A DNA stretch of 64,000 nt from Stackebrandtia endophytica (GTDB taxonomy: Bacteria > Actinomycetota > Actinomycetes > Mycobacteriales > Micromonosporaceae), in the NCBI RefSeq assembly GCF_006716355.1, contig NZ_VFOW01000001.1, forward strand, positions 5,456,001 to 5,520,000, read 5' to 3'. Made by a program: the position numbers and the translations under genes. Positions 58,387-64,000 of this stretch are shown here, piece after piece (the stretch's first letter is position 1; each line of letters opens with the position of its first letter). Below the pieces are notes generated by a model that worked only from the letters and a program-made list of their open reading frames with translations, was not told the DNA's origin and did not search any database.

Positions 58387-59238
58387 TTAGGAGGCGCGGA
58401 CCACCGCGCCCAGCCGATGCCGGTTCTTCCAGACGATGGCGCTGAGGTCGGCGAACGTCTCACACACCGGGTCGTCCCCCTCATCGGAGGTGGCCAGCGG
58501 GGTGGTGGCGCAGGCGACCAACACGTACGGCTCGGTGTCCTCGGGCAGGACCAGCATCGCGCCGTGCCGAACCCCGGTGATCCAGCCGTTCTTCGACGCC
58601 GAGGCGACCCCGCTGGGCAGTCCCCGCACCAGATCGGTGTTCAACTCCTGAGCGGACAGAACCGAGATCATCTCGGCGCAGGCATCGCGGGAGGCCATCC
58701 GGCCGGAGTGAATCGCCGACAACTGCGCTGCCAGGTCGGCCGCGGTGACCTCGTTGTCGACGCCGGCGTCGCGCGCACTGTAATCCTCGATCCCGCGGCG
58801 GGTGATACTGCGAGTGTCGCCGGCGACTCGGAAGGCGTCTTGAGCCGCGCCGTAACCGACTTGTTCCAGGACCAGGTTCGTCGCCAGGTTCGAGGACCGG
58901 ACGATCATGCGTCGAATCAACCAGCGCAACGAGGCGGTGTCGCCCAGCCGATTCCACACCTCGGTGTCGCTGTCGTAGTGGGGATCCATCGCGAATATCC
59001 CGCCCACCGCCGAGGTGAACTGGTCGTGAACGGTCACCTCGGCGTCCAGGTCCAACAAGCCCGTGTCGGCCAGCCGATAGGCGGCCGCCATCACACCGAT
59101 CTTCATCGTGCTGGCCGGATAGTGAGTGGCATCGGGCAGCCTGCTGTAGGCCGCGGTGAGGCCCGGGCGGCCGCACCATACGGAAACCGTGCCCTCCAAC
59201 GCGACCAGTCGTTCCTCAAACGATGTCAATTCCTCCAT
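58387..59238 (-). CDS. Class A beta-lactamase-like serine hydrolase without signal peptide
   Basis: 283 residues. Serine beta-lactamase fold: S-x-x-K as Ser43-T-M-Lys46 (ASTMKI), the second motif as SSN in VRSSNLATNLV (SDN in true lactamases), the omega-loop-like GIEDYSARDAG, and K-N-G in SKNGWITG where lactamases have KTG. No signal peptide or lipobox, so it should stay in the cytosol, where cell-wall drugs do not act. Such proteins in actinomycetes are of unknown function and resistance should not be assumed. ATG at 59238 lies 8 bases after a TAGCCT box. Confidence 0.85.
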   Translation of the reverse strand: MEELTSFEERLVALEGTVSVWCGRPGLTAAYSRLPDATHYPASTMKIGVMAAAYRLADTGLLDLDAEVTVHDQFTSAVGGIFAMDPHYDSDTEVWNRLGDTASLRWLIRRMIVRSSNLATNLVLEQVGYGAAQDAFRVAGDTRSITRRGIEDYSARDAGVDNEVTAADLAAQLSAIHSGRMASRDACAEMISVLSAQELNTDLVRGLPSGVASASKNGWITGVRHGAMLVLPEDTEPYVLVACATTPLATSDEGDDPVCETFADLSAIVWKNRHRLGAVVRAS

Positions 59239-59299
59239 GGCGCCAGAGGCTACCCGGTAGTCACTGTTCGCGCTATCCGCAAAAAGGCCGATCGCGCGG

Positions 59300-60553
59300 T
59301 CAACCGCTCACCGCGTCCGCGCGGGCCCGAAGCAGCCGTTGCTCAACTTGATTGTCGGTGAGACCGGCGGCCAGTAGGAACGCGTCCCGAGCCTCCTCGG
59401 CGCGATCGAGGCGGGCCAACAGGTCACCGCGAACCGCCGGCAGCAGATGATAGGACGACATCAGTTCGGTCTGCGCCAACGCGTCGACGATGTCCAATCC
59501 GACCTGGGGTCCGTAGGCTCGCGACACCGCCACCGCCCGGTTGAGCTCGACGACCGGCGACGGCGACACCGCGACCAGCCGGTCGTAGATCGCGGCGATT
59601 CCCCGCCAATCGGTGTCGGCCACGGTGACCGCCCGCGCATGACAGGCGGCGATGGCCGCCTGCAACGTGTACACCCCGGGATCGTCGCTCAGCGATTCCG
59701 CCTTGGCCAGCGCGGTCAGACCACGACGAATCAACAGTCGGTCCCACTTGGTGCGGTCCTGATCGGCCAACAACACCGGCTCGCCGGTCGACGTGACGCG
59801 GGCGGAGAACCGGGAACCCTGCAACTCCAGCAACGCCGACAACCCGTGTGCTTCGGCGTATCCGGGGGCGACCTGAACGAGGATGCGCGCCATTCGGATG
59901 GCGTCGTGGCACAACTCCGGTCGCAGCAGATCGTCACCGGCGGTCGCCGAGTAGCCCTCGTTGAAGATCAGATAGAGCACTTCCAGGACCGAGGAGAGCC
60001 GGGCCGGGATCTCCTCCGCCTGCGGTATCTCAAACGGCACCTCGGCTTTGGCCAGAGTACGTTTGGCTCGCACGATCCGTTGCGCCACCGTGGATTCGGG
60101 CACCATGAAGGCTCGCGCGATCTCGCCGGTGGTCAGCCCACCGACCACCCGCAACGTCAGCGCGACCTTCGCCGGAGTGGCCAGTACGGGGTGGCATGCG
60201 GTGAAGATGAGTCGCAGCAGATCGTCGCCGATGTCCTCATTGGCCTCGGCGAACTCGTCGACGGTGACGGTGCCCAACCGGCGGGCCAGCTGGGCCGTAC
60301 GATCGGCCAGTCGTTCATCACGTCGGAACCTGTCGATCGCGCGATTCTTGGCGGCGGTCGTCAACCACGCCCCGGGATTGTCGGGGACACCGGTGTGAGG
60401 CCACTTCTCCAACGCGAGGACCAACGCATCCTGTGCGAGTTCCTCCGCCAACCCGATGTCACGAACCATTCGCGACAGTGTCGCGATCAGTCGTGTCGAT
60501 TCGATGCGCCACACCGCCTCGATGCGGGTGCGGGTCTGGTCCTCTTCGGTCAC
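59300..60553 (-). CDS. ECF42-family RNA polymerase sigma factor with C-terminal extension
   Basis: 417 residues. Regions 2 (SRMVRDIGLAEELAQDALVL, then ALEKWPHTGVPDNPGAWL) and 4 (LTTGEIARAFMVPESTVAQR, helix-turn-helix) are followed by about 220 residues of TPR-like helices (LSALLELQGSRFSARV, VELNRAVAVSRAYGP), which is the mark of ECF42 (DUF6596). This group uses its C-terminal part instead of an anti-sigma factor and is encoded with a DGPF/YCII protein, here just upstream. GTG start 6 bases after TAGACT (60560-60565 on the minus strand), so a leaderless housekeeping-type promoter. Confidence 0.93.
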   Translation of the reverse strand: MTEEDQTRTRIEAVWRIESTRLIATLSRMVRDIGLAEELAQDALVLALEKWPHTGVPDNPGAWLTTAAKNRAIDRFRRDERLADRTAQLARRLGTVTVDEFAEANEDIGDDLLRLIFTACHPVLATPAKVALTLRVVGGLTTGEIARAFMVPESTVAQRIVRAKRTLAKAEVPFEIPQAEEIPARLSSVLEVLYLIFNEGYSATAGDDLLRPELCHDAIRMARILVQVAPGYAEAHGLSALLELQGSRFSARVTSTGEPVLLADQDRTKWDRLLIRRGLTALAKAESLSDDPGVYTLQAAIAACHARAVTVADTDWRGIAAIYDRLVAVSPSPVVELNRAVAVSRAYGPQVGLDIVDALAQTELMSSYHLLPAVRGDLLARLDRAEEARDAFLLAAGLTDNQVEQRLLRARADAVSG

Positions 60554-60559
60554 CGCGTC

Positions 60560-60565
60560 AGTCTA
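60560..60565 (-). promoter_or_regulatory. -10 box of the ECF42 sigma gene (TAGACT), leaderless type
   Basis: On the minus strand TAGACT ends 6 bases before the GTG at 60553. Confidence 0.55.
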
Positions 60566-60611
60566 GGTCGGGCCCGAGAGAACGGACCCGACCTGGGACG
60601 GTGGTGGTGAA

Positions 60612-60968
60612 TCAATCACCGGCTCCGGTGAACAGTGGAGAGACGTAGCCGTAGCCGTCGCCGCCACCGACCTTGAAGAACCGGGTGGACCACTCGACGG
60701 CCTCCTCCATGCTCTTCACATCGACGATGGCAAAACCACCGATGAGCTCCTTGGTCTCGGTGAACGGACCGTCGGTGTGGGTGATCTTGCCGCCCTCGGA
60801 GGTGATGCGCACCACCTGCGAGCTGGGCGGGCAACCTCCCGCGGTGACCAGGATGCCGGCCTGGGCGACCTCGTTCATGAACTCGGCCATGTCGGCCATC
60901 AGCTCCGGCGACGGCGGGGTGCCGGCTTCGGACTCCGGGCTGTGGCTGCTCCACATGATGAACTGCAA
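60612..60968 (-). CDS. DGPF/YCII-domain protein, partner of ECF42
   Basis: 118 residues. YCII-fold protein with the DGPF motif HTDGPFTETKELIGGFAIVD, found beside ECF42 sigma factors and known as their main target gene. Catalytic activity is unknown. Start taken as TTG 60968 because GAGGAG lies 6 bases upstream; ATG 60956 would be 4 codons shorter. The 5' flank holds a promoter of ECF42 type and a leader hairpin. In the order promoter, DGPF gene, sigma gene, the sigma would activate its partner. Confidence 0.92.
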   Translation of the reverse strand: MQFIMWSSHSPESEAGTPPSPELMADMAEFMNEVAQAGILVTAGGCPPSSQVVRITSEGGKITHTDGPFTETKELIGGFAIVDVKSMEEAVEWSTRFFKVGGGDGYGYVSPLFTGAGD

Positions 60969-60991
60969 GGTGTCTCCTCGATCTCGTCGGG

Positions 60992-61010
60992 CCGGCTCGA
61001 TTCGAGCCGG
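60992..61010 (-). other. Hairpin in the leader of the DGPF gene
   Basis: Palindrome CCGGCTCGA-T-TCGAGCCGG, 9-bp arms, at the very start of the predicted transcript. Could stabilise the mRNA 5' end or be a repressor site. Confidence 0.45.
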
Positions 61011-61020
61011 ACACCCAACC

Positions 61021-61047
61021 GACGAATGAGCCGATCGGATTTCGACA
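61021..61047 (-). promoter_or_regulatory. Predicted ECF42-type promoter
   Basis: On the minus strand TGTCGA (61042-61047) is followed after 17 bases by CGTC (61021-61024). ECF42 promoters are reported to have TGTCGA at -35 and CG(A/T)C at -10. The site lies 53 bases upstream of the DGPF gene start. Confidence 0.72.
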
Positions 61048-61204
61048 CCTTCGACGAATTTCTTCAAAGAATTTCTCGAACGCTCCAGTGTCGTCGATCA
61101 CGACGGTGATCGCGCAGGTCAGGCGGCGGGTGCGGCTCCACCGGAGGAATCAACGCGGCGGCCCGGCCACACCACACGGGGTGACCGGGCTGCGAACGGT
61201 TGTC

Positions 61205-63064
61205 CTAGCGGGCGTTGAGACGCCGATTGCGCTCGCGCTGTTTGGCGTCGAGCACCACCTTGCGGATGCGCACCGCGGTGGGGGTGACCTCGACGCACTC
61301 GTCCTCACGGCAGAACTCCAGCGCCTGCTCCAGCGACAGCTTGCGCGGCGGAATCAGCCGCTCCAACTCCTCCGCGGTGGAGGAGCGAACGTTGGTGAGC
61401 TTCTTCTCCTTGCAGATGTTGACATCCATGTCGTCGGCGCGAGAGTTCTCGCCGACGATCATGCCCTCGTAGACCTCGGTCGTCGGTTCGACGAACATCG
61501 TTCCGCGTTCCTGCAGGTTGAACATCGCGTAACTGGAGGCCACGCCCGGGCGATCTGCCACCAGCGAACCCGACTGCCGAGTGCGGATGTCACCGAACCA
61601 GGGCTCGTAGGACTCGAAGACGTGGTGCGCGATACCGGTGCCCCGGGTATCGGTGAGGAACTCGGTGCGGAAGCCGATGAGACCGCGCGCCGGAATCAGC
61701 CACTCCATCCGGATCCACCCGGTGCCGTGGTTGACCATCTGCTCCATGCGGCCCTTCCGGGTGGCCAGCAGCTGCGTGATGGCTCCCAGGTATTCCTCGG
61801 GGGCGTCGATGGTGAGTCGTTCGACCGGCTCGCAACGCTTTCCGTCGATCTCACGGGTGACCACCTGGGGCTTGCCCACGGTCAACTCGTAGTTCTCGCG
61901 TCGCATCTGCTCGACCAGGATGGCCAACGCCAACTCGCCTCGGCCCTGCACCTCCCAGGCGTCGGGTCGCTCGGTCTCCAGGACGCGCAACGAGACGTTA
62001 CCGATGAGCTCCTTGTCGAGGCGGTCCTTGACCATGCGCGCGGTCACCTTGGCGCCCTTGGCCCTCCCGGTCAGGGGCGAGGTGTTGGTGCCGATGGTCA
62101 TCGAGATGGCGGGTTCGTCGACGGTGATCAACGGGAGCGGTTGCGGGTTCTCGGCGTCGGCGAGGGTCTCACCGATCATGATCTCGGGGATTCCCGCGAC
62201 CGCGATGATGTCGCCGGGCCCGGCCTGTTCGGCGGGCTTGCGTTCCAGCGCCTCGGTCATCAGCAGTTCGGAGATGCGGACGTTGGTCTGGCTGCCGTCG
62301 GTGCGGCACCACGTGACCGTCTGTCCTTTACGGATGATTCCCTGGCGGACCCGGCACAGTGCCAACCGACCCAGGAACGGTGAGGCGTCCAAGTTCGTCA
62401 CGTGCGCCTGAAGCGGCGAGCCCTCGTCGTACTCCGGCGCCGGAATGGTGCTCAACAACGTGTCGAACAACGGCAACAGATCGGTGCTGTCACTGGGGAT
62501 CTCACCGTCGGCGGGTTCGGTCAGCGAGGCGAGGCCGTCCCTGGCGCAGGCGTAGACGATCGGGAAGTCGATCTGGTCCTCGTCGGCGTCCAAATCCAAG
62601 AACAGCTCGTAGGTCTCGTCGACCACCTCTTTGATGCGAGCGTCCGGCCGGTCTACCTTGTTGATGACCAGCACGATCGGCATGCGAGCCGACAGGGCCT
62701 TGCGCAACACGAAACGGGTCTGCGGCAGCGGCCCCTCGGAGGCGTCGACCAGCAGGACCACACCGTCCACCATCGTCAGGCCGCGCTCGACCTCGCCACC
62801 GAAGTCGGCGTGGCCGGGGGTGTCGATGATGTTGATGGTGATGTCCTCACCGGCGGGGGTGCGGTGGCGTACCGCGGTGTTCTTCGCCAGGATGGTGATG
62901 CCCTTTTCACGCTCCAGATCCATGGAGTCCATGACCCGGTCGTCTACCGCCGCGCCCTCCCGGAACGCGCCGGCTTGGCGCAGCATGGCGTCGACCAGGG
63001 TTGTCTTACCGTGGTCGACATGGGCGATAATCGCGACATTGCGCAGGTCAGTGCGTTGGGCCAT
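61205..63064 (-). CDS. typA: Ribosome-associated GTPase TypA/BipA
   Basis: 619 residues. Translation-factor GTPase that helps 50S assembly and stress growth. G1 [14 protein letters not shown], switch/G3 [17 protein letters not shown]4 [12 protein letters not shown]. Then the EF-G-like beta barrel domain and the BipA-specific C-terminal parts ([59 protein letters not shown]). ATG 63064 follows a GACAAT box by 7 bases; ATG 63073 would add three residues. Not near elongation factor genes. Confidence 0.97.
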   Translation of the reverse strand: MAQRTDLRNVAIIAHVDHGKTTLVDAMLRQAGAFREGAAVDDRVMDSMDLEREKGITILAKNTAVRHRTPAGEDITINIIDTPGHADFGGEVERGLTMVDGVVLLVDASEGPLPQTRFVLRKALSARMPIVLVINKVDRPDARIKEVVDETYELFLDLDADEDQIDFPIVYACARDGLASLTEPADGEIPSDSTDLLPLFDTLLSTIPAPEYDEGSPLQAHVTNLDASPFLGRLALCRVRQGIIRKGQTVTWCRTDGSQTNVRISELLMTEALERKPAEQAGPGDIIAVAGIPEIMIGETLADAENPQPLPLITVDEPAISMTIGTNTSPLTGRAKGAKVTARMVKDRLDKELIGNVSLRVLETERPDAWEVQGRGELALAILVEQMRRENYELTVGKPQVVTREIDGKRCEPVERLTIDAPEEYLGAITQLLATRKGRMEQMVNHGTGWIRMEWLIPARGLIGFRTEFLTDTRGTGIAHHVFESYEPWFGDIRTRQSGSLVADRPGVASSYAMFNLQERGTMFVEPTTEVYEGMIVGENSRADDMDVNICKEKKLTNVRSSTAEELERLIPPRKLSLEQALEFCREDECVEVTPTAVRIRKVVLDAKQRERNRRLNAR

Positions 63065-63187
63065 GACCTCCATTGTCGGTTATTCCCGGCAAGCCGTTTT
63101 TAGCGGGCTGGGTGCCGCCGGTCACAGTGGCTTGACCCGGTCGTCGTCGTGGCGCGTGATGATGGGTCAAATAGGGGGCTGACCAGG

Positions 63188-63691
63188 TCAAATCGGGCGG
63201 TGACCGCGCCACCGGAACCGTTGCCGGCTTCCGCCGTCGGGTCCGGTGGGTTCGAGCCGACCGGGTTCGAACCCCAGCCGTTCGTAAAACGCGCGGGCAC
63301 CACCGTGCACCGCCGCCGGATGGTCGACGCCGAACGTCACGACGTCGACGGTGACGGCGGCTTGGACGTCCGCTGAATCGGGCGGGGCGGTGAAACGGCG
63401 CATGGCCTCGGCCACCAGCGATCGGCCGACCCCGGTGCCACGGGCCGCCGTCGCCACCACCAGCCAACCGATGTGAAAGTCGGGGAACCGGCCGCCGAAC
63501 AGCAGGCCACCGTGCAGACCGTCCTCGCCATCGGCCACCAAGGCCCGAGATTTATCCACACGGGACAAAACCGCCGCGTGAAATCCGGGTTCGTCGACCA
63601 TCGGTCCGAACCAGTGCTCGACCTCGGCGGCCAGTTTCAGGAACTCGGGCAGATCCGCCCGGGTGGCCAACCGGATGCCTTCGCCGATCAC
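63188..63691 (-). CDS. GNAT family acetyltransferase
   Basis: 167 residues. GNAT fold with acetyl-CoA-binding motif A in GWLVVATAARGTGVGRSLVA (R/Q-x-x-G-x-G/A as RGTGVG) and the later strand GARAFYERLGFEPG typical of motif B. The substrate is unknown. The GTG start overlaps the stop of the acetylxylan esterase gene (GTGA), so the two are coupled. Confidence 0.88.
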   Translation of the reverse strand: MIGEGIRLATRADLPEFLKLAAEVEHWFGPMVDEPGFHAAVLSRVDKSRALVADGEDGLHGGLLFGGRFPDFHIGWLVVATAARGTGVGRSLVAEAMRRFTAPPDSADVQAAVTVDVVTFGVDHPAAVHGGARAFYERLGFEPGRLEPTGPDGGSRQRFRWRGHRPI

Positions 63692-64000
63692 AGTCGCCGC
63701 AACAGATCCAACTGGATCTCGGTCTGGAACGCCATCCCGCCCTCATGCTCGTTCCACGGCCACACGTCGATCTCGGCTTCGCCACCCCAGTGGTTGTAGG
63801 CGGCGAAGACCGTCGACGGTGGACATGTGGTGTCCCGCAGCGCCACCGAGTATCGCGCCGTCGTCGTGGCTCGCGCCGCGAAGTGCATTCCATCGAAGTA
63901 GGACAGTGTCCGCATGACCCGGTCGGCGTCCAACCGCTGACCCGCGAGGTATTCCACCAGTTCCGGGTAGGGGCCGGTGGAGGCGAGGTCGAGGGCACGC
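63688..64000 (-). CDS. Acetylxylan esterase/cephalosporin-C deacetylase (C-terminal part)
   Basis: The last 103 residues; the gene continues beyond the window. The frame is open to the edge. Typical AXE1-family C-terminus: RTLSYFDGMHFAARATTTAR, the catalytic Asp in VALRDTTCPPST, TVFAAYNHWGGEAEIDVWPW, and the catalytic His in NEHEGG. The serine nucleophile is outside the window. The family removes acetyl groups from xylan, sugars and similar esters. Coupled to a GNAT acetyltransferase gene. Confidence 0.88.
   Translation of the reverse strand, partial: RALDLASTGPYPELVEYLAGQRLDADRVMRTLSYFDGMHFAARATTTARYSVALRDTTCPPSTVFAAYNHWGGEAEIDVWPWNEHEGGMAFQTEIQLDLLRRL

Noticed and set aside
58387-59238. 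Antibiotic resistance gene
   Set aside because: No export signal, and the KTG motif is changed; resistance is not supported.
61140-61200. Terminator after typA
   Set aside because: The GCCCGG/CCGGGC stem breaks after six pairs; not strong enough to call.

Overview
The window is high-GC, gene-dense actinomycete chromosome. GTG and TTG starts, TANNNT -10 boxes lying directly before start codons, an ECF42 sigma factor with its DGPF partner, an ANTAR response regulator and a CoaE-GrpB fusion all point to Actinomycetes. Gene order is conserved in blocks (ruvB-yajC-secD-secF-relA-hisS; gltB-gltD-pyk-tesB; pdtaR-liv-polA-rpsA-coaE-uvrB), as in Streptomyces, Micromonospora and partly Mycobacterium. 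Nothing in the window fixes the genus; a Glycomycetales or Micromonosporales member is my best guess. There is no prophage, IS element or CRISPR array. The interest lies in regulation, odd domain architectures and one complex repeat.

Layout. 1-11.1 kb: DNA repair and secretion (ruvB, yajC, secD, secF), a CsbD-like stress protein, relA, a membrane-anchored cyclophilin, a glyoxalase II-like hydrolase and hisS. 11.1-16.4 kb: an unrecognised gene, a 780-bp gene-free gap with short repeats and hairpins, an mctB/mctC-like monocarboxylate uptake pair, a DoxX-like protein behind an AT-rich promoter, and a Pro/Gln-rich membrane protein. 16.7-25.6 kb: glutamate synthase (gltB, gltD), a small membrane protein, pyruvate kinase and thioesterase II. 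25.7-30.5 kb: an Rrf2 regulator, a composite direct-repeat block, a palindrome just upstream of a TauE/SafE exporter, a metallo-beta-lactamase-fold protein with half its metal site lost coupled to an FAD monooxygenase, and tRNA-Leu(CAA). 30.7-37.2 kb: pdtaR and a branched-chain amino acid ABC transporter (livHMGF plus binding protein) whose LivH carries an extra exported domain. 37.3-49.8 kb: polA, rpsA, plsC-like, coaE, a methyltransferase, a duplicated exported protein, uvrB, and terC behind a yybP-ykoY (Mn2+) riboswitch. 49.8-56.7 kb: NlpC/P60 peptidase with dipeptide epimerase (murein peptide use), bioB, a membrane-anchored glutamate-synthase-like protein and a PoxB-type enzyme. 56.7-64 kb: a SigE-family ECF sigma with a membrane partner, a class A beta-lactamase-like protein without signal peptide, an ECF42 sigma with a DGPF/YCII protein and its predicted promoter, typA, a GNAT acetyltransferase and the end of an acetylxylan esterase.

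How the parts fit. Most genes are housekeeping. Strong inverted repeats separate nearly all convergent units. Many genes appear to be expressed as leaderless mRNAs. Regulatory logic readable from sequence includes Mn2+ sensing for terC, ECF42 control of the DGPF gene, and possible Rrf2 control of the TauE exporter.
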